This document shows, piece by piece, positions 11,990 to 24,388 of a stretch of DNA of 64,000 nucleotides. The stretch's first letter is position 1. Each line of letters begins with the position of its first letter. The notes under the pieces were generated by a model. It ran no database searches and was not told where the DNA came from. It saw only the letters and a list, made by a program, of their open reading frames with translations. The translations under genes and the position numbers were made by a program. This DNA is from Polytrichum commune (taxonomy: Eukaryota > Streptophyta > Polytrichopsida > Polytrichales > Polytrichaceae), in the NCBI GenBank assembly GCA_950295325.1, contig OX485809.1, positions 32,068,144 through 32,132,143 of the forward strand, read 5' to 3'.

Positions 11990-13082
11990 AATATAGATTA
12001 TAGTAAGAGTTCCTCATGGCATGATGAGCACAATGCTTAATATCGTACATGTGTCGCCCTGCAAGATTCACACCGGATTCATGGCTAGTTGGTGTGTTGG
12101 ACGTAGTCCCCCCTTTATTGGAAAAGAGACCTCAACCTCTAGGTTACATAATGTTATAAAATATCACGAGGGTTCAAATGTTTATTGATAGATGACCCAA
12201 CATTAGCATGGGAATTTGATGTTAAGGTGGCATACATTCTCAAACTCAATATATACTTATTGTGCAAGATTTTAGGGTGTTGGTCTTGGAAAGGTGTTGG
12301 TTTTAGCACCATCTCTAAAATATGTTCATGTAGAGTTCTTTCATTTTGTTTGCAAGAGGTTGATGGAATTTTAATTCTAGGAGCAATATCCAACAAAATT
12401 GGGCTTCCAAAAGGATCTGCACCATTTTGATTGGAAACTAGAGTATCTAGGGGGTAGGGATGACATCAAATTCACAAATTTCCCAACCTCCATCCAATTT
12501 CCATCTTCACTCAATTATTTGTACATGCATTTTTGAGAATTTGGTGACACATTATAGCTCTTCATAGACTCTTCATTGGCGTAAGAGTTGAGGAAGACAT
12601 GAGTTCCACTCATGTCAATCAACATCTGAGCTTTAGGCGATTATTATGGTCAAATGACTAGGTGGAATTTGATGAGTGGGGGATGAGTGGTAGCTTATAA
12701 CAAGGACCACGACAAACATAGCGAGAGAAAGAGACTCTTCATTTTCTTTATTTGAGTAAGAAATGTGTCGCACTTATTAGGGTGTGTCCTCAACTCTCAA
12801 TTTCATACCCTTGGAATTCCACTCCCATCCATGAATAAATAACTTTGTTTTAAGGGAAATCCACAAGGTTGAAGTTGTGAATACATAGCCTAGGAACACG
12901 TACTTAAATGCAAGCACCAAATGGGATATTTGTTGCAATCTCAATTCTGACTTCAAAAGACTCAAAGACGAGAAGCAGAAGGAAAAAGAATCCTAGTTTA
13001 AGAAGGTGTAGCAATATTACATGAAGCTTGAAGCTTGAATTGTTGTTGTCCATGCAACCTTTAACCTCCATTGCTCTTCGCA
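11990..13082. repeat. dispersed duplication, copy 1 (about 1.1 kb)
   Basis: From ATTATAGTAAGAGTTCC to CCATTGCTCTTCG this segment matches 61553-63771 at roughly 96% by eye. Copy 2 has about 1.15 kb of extra sequence in the middle (62328-63478), replaced here by about 20 bp at 12772-12792. Homology starts and stops abruptly at both ends, which suggests a mobile element or a local duplication. I see no terminal inverted repeats, no LTR ends and no coding region. Confidence 0.75.
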
Positions 13083-14449
13083 AACCGGTTTCAAGCATCA
13101 CCAATGCACTTCACTCCGAAACTTGGAATTTGGTACCCAAATTCTCAAACTCCATCACAATCAAAAGGTGGCGCCACAAATTGCCATTACACGAGTAAAA
13201 AAACTACAAGGTGCAACCTTAAAGAGAGGCAGAGGGTGGCAACTAGAGCGGTGGAGAATGAAGGGAGAGTGGGGACACCACTCACCCACTCAACAAAACC
13301 CTAGACGACGTGAGCCCTTGGATGGGAGAATGGGATCCACCCACAATAATGAAGGTTAGGGATGGGTCCCGAATCTTAGGTGGTTCCACTCCACCCATGT
13401 GAAGCTAGTTGGTGCCACCTCTTATTCATAAAGAGTAGAGGTGACATCTTACAAGGCAAAAGTTCAATTAAGATTTAAACATGTGTGTTCAAATCGATTC
13501 ACTTCACCTCAACGAAGTGGCTACCAATAGCCAGGGGAAAAAGTGTCGGCATCAACCATGTGGCCTTATCGTGGGGACTTCTAATCCATAGACATTTAAG
13601 TTTTCCAACCACCGGATAGGACCAGGAATTGTCTCATTGGGTTACCAATAATTGTGAATCACAAGATTCAATTCAAGTTTCAAAATGAGAGTCAAGATGC
13701 AAGGGATCCGATTGAAGATGATCTTTCTCTCTAAGTGATCATATAGGCCACTCGTTTTTCTTGAGGAGTGGCATTCCGTGGATCATTTGGCGCCAACAGA
13801 ATGATCCAGTGTTTAATACTTTGTAATGACCCGTTGAGAAAACACGTCAAGTCATTTGGGATGCCTTGCAAGATTATGGTAGGATTGAGTGGAAACAAAC
13901 TCGGATTTAGGGGGGGGGGGGTTCAAAGGTCTCATTGTGACCTGGAGTAACTGAGCAGTCACTTGAAAAGTTAGACCTCAAACGGATATTATTTCTTGAT
14001 CTCCCCGGGTGACGTTGGTTCCCCACGGTAGTTGTATTTTGACCTCTCTTGCAATCAAATTTTCAATTTGTACCCAAAAAAAATGAAAATCGTATAGGCC
14101 ACTCCAATTGGGGTCACTACCAAACCTAGCATGGTCAATGTAACCCATTGTGACATGCGTGGAGTTACCAAGTTAGTGCACTTCCGAAGTGTGAAGAGGG
14201 CTCCAAATCACATGTAAAATGACTCAGCATAGGTGTCGGAGATAAGGAGAAGGCCCTCAAATGCATGTACTAAGTTATGTGAGTTGGCAAGGGCTTCCGC
14301 CTGCTAGGAGCCACATTGTCACTTGAGTGTGTCTAGGTGCCCTTGGTGCCTGGCTTTGGTTTCACACTACAATAAAGGTCCAAGAGTTTGACTCTAAAGG
14401 GTCTAAGGTATGTGGGTGTTATTTAGTTTCATTCTTAATTAGGCCCTTC
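13083..14449. other. intergenic DNA, nothing recognised
   Basis: No credible coding region. There is a short poly-G run (13910-13920). The phrase ATAGGCCACTC occurs twice (about 13743 and 14091) in the same orientation, which may mark an old degraded repeat. Confidence 0.4.
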
Positions 14450-14625
14450 TATTTGGTTGGTTAGGTGAGGATAGAAAACAAACACTATAAAGGCGTGCAT
14501 TTAAAAGAGGCCGGACTACATTCTCAAGTTTATTAACTACTCTACACTCATCAATTAACATGATCGGGAGGACCTATGTACTATTCAATTACGGAACCAA
14601 CAAACATGCACTTTGGATAACTATA
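14450..14625 (+). repeat. dispersed repeat J, copy 1
   Basis: GGTTAGGTGAGGAT, then GGACTACAT, then CAACATGATYGGGAGGACCTAT-like blocks match two copies inside intron 2 of the P450 gene (53285-53565 and 55095-55385). Identity is low, perhaps 65-70% by eye. Non-coding; family unknown. Confidence 0.5.
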
Positions 14626-15401
14626 CTACATTGGGGGAGGCCTTTCTAAAATTTAAAATTTAATTTTTTAATATGTTGAGGGTTCGTTGTATATTTGCTA
14701 GTGCGACACAAGATTGTTGTTTGAATCCAATTGGTGGAAGATGAAAAATATGAAATATGACTCGAATAACACCCACGCACCTTGAGGTAAGCATGCCTCA
14801 ACCCCTAAAGGCCTAAGCAATATCCTCCCAAAATTGCCTAAGACAATTCAAACCAATTGAGAAGGTTATTGAAGGAAGTCGGCACTTTTTATGGTGACTT
14901 TGACCATACAGTTGGAAACTTTTGTAGGTTGAGATTGTTCAACAAATGTTTAGTCGCCCACCTAGCTATAAAATCATAAGATTATAATGCAAACGTGTAT
15001 GCTAAGTATTGTCTGGTAGAGGTGTATTCCTAAACAAAAACATCCGCCTTGGCTTTTAGGGGTAAAATAAACTCTTTCAGCCTTGCACCCACTCCTTGAA
15101 GAGTACGAAACATGCAAATACAAGAGAGGATTAGTGAATCCAATTTTTTTTTCTCATAATGTTTGAAGCTTAAATTCATAATCAAAGTGAAGAATCTCTT
15201 TTATATTAGACGCTCATATAAGTCCCCTCAATTATGTTCATTGTTCACTATTGAGCCTAAAATAGAACTAACAAATGTTGACGACATAGTTGATTTTTTT
15301 TTAGCACATGTCTCTTTGTGTACGTTCTTATATCCACACCTAACCATGCACCACTGAAACACATATGTTTGTGTAAGATGAGTAACTGAATTAGGGGCCA
15401 T

Positions 15402-15403
<2 letters not shown>

Positions 15404-15487
<84 letters not shown>
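15404..15487. repeat. (AG)n microsatellite, 84 bp
   Basis: An uninterrupted AG dinucleotide run of about 42 units. The Ser-Leu repeat frames on the opposite strand are translations of this run and are not genes. Confidence 0.98.
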
Positions 15488-15489
<2 letters not shown>

Positions 15490-15599
15490 GACTTTTCAAA
15501 ACTTTTACAAAGTTTGAACTTCCTCTTTTCAGAGGCCAAATCCTTCAATTTCTTCCTCATTGCAATACAAGAGTGGGTGGGTGGGAACATCCACAAGAC

Positions 15600-16539
15600 T
15601 CTTTCTATGTCTCTTGGATCTTCCTATTTGATAACACAATACCACTTTGCATAATAGAATCACTTGCAATTATGTCTCCTTGTATGTGTTGTATCACATA
15701 TACACTTTGTATCATAATCTAGTTTGCCTTGCAAGAATTTGTACCTTAGATTTTTTGCTATCATATGGTATTCAATGCCAAATGTTTGATTTTGACTGTC
15801 CCATGCCTTGGAAATTAATTGCCATCCTTCTTGCTTCTCTACCAAGTACATCTAACTAGACCACCACATGTATGTGGTACTTACTAAGGAGATGTTCCTA
15901 GTAACCTCAACTAATATATGTGCATAGAATGTCATAATCACAATACATCACTGCATTGATTGTGTGAAGGGCATGCCTCACATGTGCCCATGCAACCAAC
16001 CAACAAACAATTGAGGATTAGTTACGTACACGAGGTAAATAACAATAGGACCCAATTGTTATCCATGACGTGCACACTTAATCCATTTCAAATGCATCAA
16101 AGTATTTCAAAATACAACACTCATTGTAAAACAACATATGGTTGTTCAACCTGTTCCTTGGCCATGATTGGGTTACTCCAAGTAGAACACTCCTCTTGGT
16201 GATGAGCCCTAGTTGCTCTTACTTCTAGCACGTATCTATTACCCTAATGTTTATACACAAAGCTCGCCACACCTCTCACTTGCATGAATGGTTAAAAAGA
16301 GGCTCTTTTTAGGGTTAAGGGTTTATATTGGAGTTCTTACCTATGGTAAGTTCTCGTAACCCTATTTTTACTCCATTCATCTTTGTTTTTTGTTGCATCC
16401 ATTCCATGGGTAAGTATGATTTCTTTCCATGCATGTAGACATAGGATCATCTTAGTTTAAATCATCCATTTTACAAGAATGACCAATGCTAGGTATATTA
16501 ATGTAAGAAATTAAAATTGAACCTTTTATGTAGCATGAC

Positions 16540-16615
<76 letters not shown>

Positions 16616-17580
16616 AACATTAAAACCTTGAAATAATATGCAGCCCAAAAGTTATTCTATTTAGTTGATTTGACATTGAAATTAGCTTTAAAGACTCGGA
16701 ATTAGTCTACTGGAAGTCGCTTGGAAACAAATTAGCAACAAACCTATAGGGAATGAAGTGTTTATGCTGGATGGTAGAGAGGTACACTCGTATACAATAA
16801 GTCCCTTGTCTCACTTACCTTAGGGCTTCTCTGATTGTATATCAAATCTTGAAGACTATCTCTAGATGCCATCTACACCTACTCATCACATCTTTCAGCG
16901 TGGTTCTGCTCATAACTTAACATGTAGCATGTACACTACCTTATGTGTGGAGGGTGGTAAGAGTACGGTGGTGGTGATGGTACACGAGAATATAATATCC
17001 CATGTCTTGGGGGCCTCATGTTGTACCCCACTTCGTGTGCATGGGAATCTTCACCTTGGCCTTGGAATGGTGTGGTTGTGGTGAGAGCGTAACCATGACA
17101 AAGTGCATAACAAAGTCACTTGACTAGGAAGATGCTTTCTTCTAAAATTCACTTTGTTTGATTGTATCCTTGCTTGGCTAAAAAACTCATAAAATAAAGT
17201 GCATCATTGTCAATATATAACAAGGTGCCAACATAGTAACGTGAACAACTCTTGATTCTTGCAAAGGTTTTAGTGAAAGTGATTCAAAATTTATATATTA
17301 AATTCAAAATTTGTGAAAAGTCATAAACTAATGTAAACCACCTTGAACTCCACAAAAGATCTTAAGATGGCCACCTTGCTACTTTTGAAATTGGCATGTA
17401 ACCAAGCCTATTACTTGTTGGATAACAAATAACAAGGGCGGGTGTGCACCCCATAAGAGTTTCTTGGCTCTATGCTTTGGGTCTTGGTGGTTTTGATTGA
17501 TTTTTTGGTAATGAATAAAGAAATTCATCTCTCTTGGAGAAATCAAATAAAATGAAAATAAGCTGAAAAGAAATAAAGGA
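15600..17580. other. intergenic DNA with a second (GA)n microsatellite
   Basis: A perfect (GA)n run of about 70 bp lies at 16543-16612. Otherwise this AT-rich stretch shows no coding region or repeat family that I can identify. Confidence 0.5.
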
Positions 17581-19055
17581 CAGTCTAACCCCAACAAAAT
17601 AAGACACTTGATAATATGACAACTCGATTATATGACCCATTATCCATCTACCAAACTTTCTAGTTTTAATTTACCCCAATAATATGACTATGACGGCCGT
17701 AATATGAGATTTTTGGGCATGATTTGTCATATAATAGAGGTAATTAATGCGTGCAAGTGGTGGGACCCCACATTAAGGATTTGCCTAGTAATTGTTCTGA
17801 ACCTTGGTTTTAAAATATACATTACCCTTTTGAGTCTTTGGATTTGGATAGAGGTTGAAGGGTTTAGGGATTGTTGAATATGCAAATTGGGATCTTGAAG
17901 TTGTCGATTTCTGTTGTTGATTCAAAATTTGTCCTCACACCTCAATCTCACATCTCTTTAGATTGGAAATTTCAGTCCTCGTTGACTTATGCTCCTATAT
18001 TTGCCTATGCCACTTTCAATTTCTTGGCTCCGACGGTGACAATAATCTTGATTGGCATATGTTTTGCATTTCGGTTATAATTTCAACAATTTTAGTTTGA
18101 TGACCACATCTCCACACAAAACAACTTGCACATAATTTGGTAAGCATTGACCTCTTATGCGTTGGTTATAGCACTGGAAGAGGTTTACAATATGGATGAG
18201 ACTGTTTAATTTATTGTGCCCATCCAAACAAAACACTAGCACAAGAAGTGGGCGCAAGATTAAGAAGGTTTGTCTTACTCTTGCTCTTGTTATAAACATG
18301 ATAGGCATTGACAAGTGAAACCCTATGACTATTTACAAATCTCTATACCTAAGATGCTTTGGAAGGTGGTTGCCAACAAATTATGTGTGGTGGTTTGCAA
18401 ACTAAATAATGTAAATGACATCATATGTATCTGGAAATTGGATGATGAGCCTCAATTACAATTTGAATCTCACCAGGTACTTTTTCATTATGCATTCCCT
18501 TGAGCATATTGGCAGGGGTGGATCATTTGGCTTTCAACCTTGTAGTTGAGCAATATTTTTTTATTTTAAAAATAAAATAAAATAAATCACCCAATGTTAC
18601 AAGCATGGTATAACCCTTGGATTAGGGAATAATCGCTTCAATCAAAGTTCAATTTATGAAGAAGCTTTTGGAATGGGTTTTTTCTTAATTTGACTCTTCT
18701 ACTACTCACCAAGATTTGAGGAATATAGTGCCTAATGGAAGACATGCAATTATGTGGTGCTTTCAAGTGTGGAGAGAGATGAATCCCTAAATCATACGAA
18801 ACAAGCGGAGCATGTCCAAGATTTTACTTGCAGATTGGAATGCCGATTTTACCATGGATCATGAACATGAGAAATTGAGAATGAAAGAAGCAACAAATGA
18901 ATTAGCAAGTTTCATTTCCTCTTTGAATCTTGGAAGTGAAGAAATGCCTATTAAAGAATATGTGCAATTGGTAGGAGAGGAAATTGTTGATGCATAGTAC
19001 ATCATGGTTGACTTGGTAGAGTTGACATGGGGTAGGGAAATCCATTTTGGGTTTA

Positions 19056-20375
19056 CAGTCTAACCTTGATAATGTCACCCTTGTTAATAGAACACCTTGA
19101 TATTGTCACCTAAAAGTTTGAAACCGATTTTCATAGTGTAAAACTCCCTCGTTATTATCCCTATCACCCTTGATAATGTCACTATTTTTTTTCAAAATCC
19201 GTAGTGTAAATGTGATAATATCAAGTATGGATGGATTGTATGGGTGGGCATGGGTTCGATATTATTGTTCATGGGTGAGCATGGGCTAAAGCAAAGCATA
19301 TTGGGGGTCATTGAATGAGCTCTCATTCAATGCTTTCGGCATAGTGGGATGCCTTGTGTGATTTCAAATTTGGTACGTGTTTCGGAGTCCAAATGCTCAA
19401 TTCTACATACTCGCAGTTGTCTGTAAGTTGAGGCCAAAGGTGGAAGTTCACAAACACACAGATACACTTCCTGCTGATTTTTCTTGCTGATTGTTCGACT
19501 CACAACAACTTGGTGGTGGTGGGTTTCTTCCCCTTATAGCTTGCATTCCACAGCTATGCTATGGTGTGTGGCGGCATGGCATGAATTAGATGATCAAACC
19601 ATTATAAATTGTTGGAGAAAGTCCGCCATATTGCCTGCAGAGTGGAATGCAGATATAAACAATCTTGATGAACGTATGAAGTCCAAAATGGAGGAAGCAA
19701 CTTTGGAATTGGGTAGACTCATCGCCGCATTAAATTTGGGTTTGGATGTTGAAGGCAAGCCTGTAGAAAAGCTTTGTCCTTTGGAGTCCATAAACATGGA
19801 AGGTGAAGATGATTTTGAGCTGGAATTTTCTACTGAGAAGCTTGTGCAATTAGTGCAAGATGGCGAATAGGTTCTTGATTCCATGGAAGTGGACCCATTG
19901 ATTGTTGATAGCAGTGATGATGAGTCTAAAGTAGTGAAGCTAAGCGATGCACAAAAATATGCTAAAGATGTTTTGAATTTTATGGCTAGCCAAGGTTCTC
20001 AGATTTTCAGCACTCATGAGTTGTTAGAAATGGAAAAAATCCATGACAAACTCATTAGAATTGGTGTTGCACATTTAACATCAACAAAACAATGTGACAT
20101 TAGAAGCTTCTTTGTCTCTAGTGAGAGGTCTTTACTTGATCTCAATGACACATTATGATGTGCTCTTGTTGTTATTCACAATTTTGAATTAGATTTTACA
20201 TTCAAAAACATTGAAGTCTCGTATTTAAAAAAATTGTAATTATATTTTAATTTTCTACATATTTTTTGATAATATCACATTATGCACAAAATGTGACATT
20301 ATCAAGTATGTCACACCTTGTTTATATCACACTTTTTGGTGAAACGGAGGGTGTGACATTATCAAGGTTAGGGTG
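19056..20375 (+). mobile_element. inner pogo-like DNA transposon inserted in the outer one
   Basis: The left terminus CAGTCTAACCTTGATAATG and the right terminus (reverse complement CACCCTAACCTTGATAATG) form inverted repeats. Both sides are flanked by TA (19054-19055 and 20376-20377), the pogo/mariner target duplication. The subterminal words GATAATGTCAC recur at both ends. At 1320 bp it is too short for a full transposase gene and keeps only the C-terminal part, so it is an internally deleted, non-autonomous copy. The insertion lies inside the C-terminal coding region of the outer pogo element. Confidence 0.85.
19560..20158 (+). pseudogene. C-terminal fragment of a pogo/Tigger-like transposase
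   Basis: The frame contains DDQTIINCWRKSAILPAEWN, the Trp/Cys-Trp-Arg-Lys motif that follows the DDE domain in pogo/Tigger transposases. A Met/Glu-rich helix, an acidic linker (SSDDES) and a C-terminal segment ending QCDIRSFF follow. One in-frame TAG at 19868-19870 interrupts the frame, which otherwise continues unchanged to 20156. The helix-turn-helix domain and the DDE core are absent. In an intact copy the protein would bind the terminal repeats and cut at TA sites in the nucleus. The same C-terminal motif is found at 18800-18997 in the outer element. Confidence 0.75.
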
Positions 20376-20959
20376 TATATCGAATGAAGATCCGATGAAG
20401 GGGAATAATGTGGATGACCAACCAACACCAATAGTCAAACTTCCTCAAGCCCATGAGTTTGCTCATTTACTATCAAATCGAAGCATCCTTTGGAGTTTTC
20501 AGTTGTAAAGGTGATGAACATGCAATTTGTTTTTCTAATGGATACATTGAACAAGATGTCAAATTCCAACATCGACAAACATCATCAGAAGACAATAAAT
20601 CGTACTTACGTAGTGTGTGAAGACATCATCATGGGACTATATTTTTCTAAAGTCCATATTGTGTGACGTTGTGAGCATATTTCACTAATAAAAGTGTTGT
20701 TTCATACTTATTCATCTTCATTGTATATACAAAATGACACTTTATATCGAAATAAACCATTTTCTTGAAAAACCTCGATAATACAACATTTGAGACCCAA
20801 AACGTCATATTATGTAGAATATGACATTTGGTTAATATGACACTTTGTTGCGCGACCAGCCGTGCCATATTAAAGGGGGAGAACAATACTCATTGCAACG
20901 TTCTTCAGCAAGTTGCTAATTTGGTGCAGATTGTGTAAGTTACATACCACTACTCGGGA

Positions 20960-21110
20960 AGAACCGGCGGTTAGTTACAGATGAACCGGTTGAGTTTGAG
21001 AAATAACCGGTTGAAGTTCGAGACCTCAGGAGAATTACCAATCACTTTAGAGGAATCTATAGAATATACCTCAAGTGAATAAAGAAAAACCGGAAGATGT
21101 CAACATGTAA
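20960..21110 (+). repeat. dispersed repeat K, copy 1 (other copy in P450 intron 1)
   Basis: The blocks CAGATGAACCGGTTGAGTTT, AACCGGTTGAAGTTC, CAGGAGAAYT and ATACCTCAARTGAATAAA match 55945-56085, which lies in intron 1 of the P450 gene. I estimate about 75% identity. Non-coding. Confidence 0.55.
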
Positions 21111-21196
21111 CCGGTTGGATTTAGAATCACTATGACCTTGACCAACTATGCCCAAAAACGTCCTAGGCACTGTTACATACAATAGAGGGTTGCACA

Positions 21197-21694
21197 GGGC
21201 CACTTCACACAGAAGACTGAGAGCCCATGACCAATACACTTCAAGCACTCTCATTGGTAGGAAAGGCGGAGCCCATCTAAGTTCTCTTCACACTACGTTT
21301 GAGGGACCAACGGAGTCTGTGAATGCAAGATGAATGTAAAATCTACATGGATTCCTACATGGCATCAAATGGATCATGTTTCATGGTCACTTGGACTATT
21401 TTCAAAAACTGCCTCTGGGAGGTAGGCCTAACACAAAACTGGGAGACCGTGGCACTCCGGACGCTCACAACCGTCGGTTTATTCTATTTTATTATGTGTA
21501 AGGACCCGCATGAATAGAAAAACATTGAAAATGCATTTGGTTGAGGGCCCGGAGTATATGGCTTCACACTACACTTGAGGGTCCCTGACCACACTACATG
21601 ATTTTGGAGGTGTGTTGGGACGGCCTTTGGACACTTTCTTTTGGGCTCTCACAATTTCATGGTCACAGCTCTTGGCTTGTGTGTGAAGTGGCCC
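21197..21694. mobile_element. MITE-like element with GGGCCACTTCACACA inverted ends
   Basis: The left end GGGCCACTTCACACAGAAG and the right end (ending TGTGTGTGAAGTGGCCC) are inverted repeats of at least 15 bp. Imperfect inversion continues inward (GAGAGCCCATGACC against GGTCACAGCTC). At about 500 bp with no coding region it fits a non-autonomous TIR element. I cannot identify a clean target duplication, so the superfamily is open. Confidence 0.6.
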
Positions 21695-21982
21695 TTAAGG
21701 CTCTTGCAGTGTGTCAATGTGTTGCATAAATATTGGACCTGCTGCCGAAAATATCGGACTGGGACATGCCTCTGTCTATAACCATACACCTGGTGGCCTC
21801 TCAGGATTTTGGGACTTTCATAATCTAGTGGTAGACATGTGGAATGTAGGAGGTTATAGCATGCCCAAGTTGAAAGTGCATTGCATAAGGTAGACAACCC
21901 TTACTTGGTTACTCTTCTTATTAGAACGCCTATAATAATTGAGCCAATGCCCACCAACATGTTAAAATTAAGTCTCCAAATT

Positions 21983-22210
21983 ACACTAAATATTGTATCT
22001 AGTGTCACTTACTAAGTGGGGTTATGCAATGTTTTTATTTATTTATTTATTGTTGGTGTGATTTTGTACCAAGTAAAGATGTTAATGTTCTATAATGCCC
22101 AAACAATCAATTCAACATTTAATGGCAAGAAATGAGATATACAATGAATAGCTATAGCATTGCGTATTTAAAAATAGTAAGTGTCACTAAGTACAATATT
22201 TAATGTAGAC
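21983..22210. mobile_element. fold-back MITE, copy 1
   Basis: The left arm ACACTAAATATTGTATCTAG-TGTCACTTACTA and the right arm TAGTAAGTGTCACTAAGTAC-AATATTTAATGTA are inverted repeats separated by about 160 bp. The element is AT-rich and non-coding. Confidence 0.65.
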
Positions 22211-22784
22211 ACCTCACATTTATCAACACTAGTAAGCAACATGGCAATCACCGAGACAACAACATGGATTTTAAGTTGTTCATGCAACCTCCCACGATGT
22301 GAATGCTGAGAAAAATTTAGACCATGTGAGGTATACATACAAGGCGTTGCATAAGAACACAAAGGCATGCTAATACCCACACTAGGAACACACTATCCAG
22401 TGCATTGAATTCACCTTCACACATAATAAATTCCTTGACCAAGCCATACAAGTGAAAGCATATAGGTGTCGCTCATGAATAGATGCAATAAGAGTACAAG
22501 GATGGAAAGTTAGACCTCTCATAGTCATCACTGCAAGGGTAAGGGGAGCCATCCACACATAATATAGAACTCCCCGAAAACCTACACATATCCCCACATC
22601 ATTATTAAAAAATAATGAATTGCATCCATCAAATAGCCTTCCCATATCTCATATACCTCATACTTAATAAAAGAAAAATCGCTAGTAAATAAGAACATGT
22701 ATTGCCTCATGTGTAGTAAATGGATTATGGACTATACAACTCTTACAAACCCCAAGGGCAAGCCCCTATGTTCCCACATGGTTG

Positions 22785-22990
22785 GTTGAAAATACGCAAT
22801 GCCATATCTATTTAGTGTACATCTCATATTTTGCCAACAAATGTTAAATTGGTAGTTTGGATATTATAGAACATTGACAACTTTACTTGGTGAAAAAAAT
22901 GTCTCAATGGTAAAAAGATATAGCACCGTGTTAATCCAAATAGTAAGTCGCACTAAATATCATGTTTGGTGTACCTTCTGGCACTAGTAA
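22785..22990. mobile_element. fold-back MITE, copy 2, inverted and partial
   Basis: The segment containing ACGCAATGCCATATC, CATCTCATATTTTGCCA and ATTATAGAACATTGAC matches the reverse complement of 22060-22170. It ends in GTAAGTCGCACTAAATAT, which is one arm of the same MITE. The other arm is missing. Confidence 0.55.
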
Positions 22991-22994
22991 ATAT

Positions 22995-23756
22995 GCAACA
23001 TGAGATATATAGAACCCAAGGTTCACGGACGACAGAAAAAGTGGAACATTTGCACTCTAAGTTTGTGTACCTGTGATTCCTTGGTTGAATTTGCTGCTAT
23101 GTGATTGAGTGCAATTTATGGTCGGCCTCTACTCTAGATGGACAAGTGTATGGAAGTGTATGATGTAAGATACGTTGGTCTTAGAGCACCCCCACTCATG
23201 GAGCCACAAATGGACTTCTACCATTGGTTTTCTAGACTTTTTACAATAAGGTCGTATGTTCCATCCTTCTCCACAACCCACATAAAGTTTAAGTTCTTAT
23301 TGCCCACCAATTATATTATAGAGGGCACTTTCTCAAGACCCTTTGGCTCTTCAAATGTATTGAGTCAAATCATGAGAGAGAGGGGGAGAGAGCCCACTTT
23401 CCCATAATTGCTTGGCAATAAGAATTTAATATACATGTGGGTTTTGAAGAAGGATGTAACATGCAACTTTGCCTTAAAAGGTCTAAAAAATCAATGATAG
23501 AGGTCCATTTGTGACTCCATGAGCGGGAATGCTCTTAAGTTGTTACTTTCTTAAATCTAACATCATTTTCTTCTTATAGAGATTTTCTATAGCTATCTGT
23601 AGCCATTTTCCATTTGTGATTTGGTTAAGGTGCCAATTAGTTATGAATTTTTAAAGATGAAATAGAAAAATAGGGTGTTCCTTTGGGTAGCGGCTCCTGG
23701 ATCATACCTGCTAACCTAATAAAAATTGTAATTTTAACAAGTTATATTTGTTCCTA
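22995..23756. other. intergenic DNA, nothing recognised
   Basis: No coding region, RNA gene or repeat that I can identify in this stretch. Confidence 0.4.
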
Positions 23757-24388
23757 AGTATATGTATTGTCTAGCTTTCCAAGGTTGTTTAGAATATATG
23801 ATGTGAATTGGACATGAATCAGAGATGAATTTTTGAACGCGGGATACGTAGTTTGAGACTTCTTAGTTAACTGCTGCATTACAAGGAGTCTGCTGGATTC
23901 ATCATGGCTCAACTTGCTGATAACATATTTTTCTCAAATAAATGTTTTTAATATCTTTTCAAGATTATTCAGAATGTTTGATTTAAATAAGACATGAATC
24001 AGAAATGAATTTTTGAAGGTGGGATACGTAGTTGAAGACTTCTTGGTTGACTACTACATTACAGGGAGTCTGCTAGATTCATCTTGGCTTGGCTTGCTCA
24101 TAACATATTTTTCTCAAATAGATATTTTTAATATATTTCCAAAATTATTTAGAACATTTGATTTGAATAAGATATGGATTAGATACAAATTTCTAAAGAC
24201 GGGATACATAGTTTAGACTTCCTGGTTAAATTGACTGTTAAATTACAAAGAGTCTGTTGAATTTATCTTGGCTTAACTTGCTGATAACATATATTTTTCA
24301 ATTAGACCTTATTAATAGCTTTCCAATGGTGTATGGTTAACCGAGAGCCAAGTAGTAATGAATTTTTGAAGTTGGATAGGTGGGTTGG
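23757..24388 (+). repeat. 180-bp tandem array, about 3.5 units
   Basis: The phrase GGGATACGTAG recurs at 23841, 24021 and 24201 (GGGATACATAG), an exact 180-bp spacing. Each unit also contains GACTTCTTGGTT, GAGTCTGCTGGATTCATC and TTGCTGATAACATATTTTTC variants. A fourth unit is cut by the family-G LTR. Confidence 0.9.

Larger units (their letters stand above)
17581..20895 (+). mobile_element. outer pogo-like (Tc1/mariner-pogo) DNA transposon, decayed
   Basis: The left end is rich in the words CTTGATAATATGAC, TTATATGAC and AATATGACT. The right end (about 20640-20885) carries the same words inverted, as expected of long subterminal repeats. Inside, a transposase C-terminal remnant appears at about 18800-18997 (LLADWNADF, then a KMKEATNEL-like helix). 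It resumes after the inner element at about 20376-20600 (VKLPQAHEFAHLLSN). Both parts match the C-terminus of the inner pogo transposase. The catalytic part is missing or unrecognisable. Exact ends are uncertain, and flanking TA is not evident. Confidence 0.6.

Noticed and set aside
11990-13082. Helitron or TIR transposon explanation for the recent duplication
   Set aside because: No TC/CTRR ends, no 3' hairpin at the edge and no inverted termini are visible.
15228-15596. Ser-Leu repeat protein frames on the minus strand
   Set aside because: They are translations of the (AG)n microsatellite.
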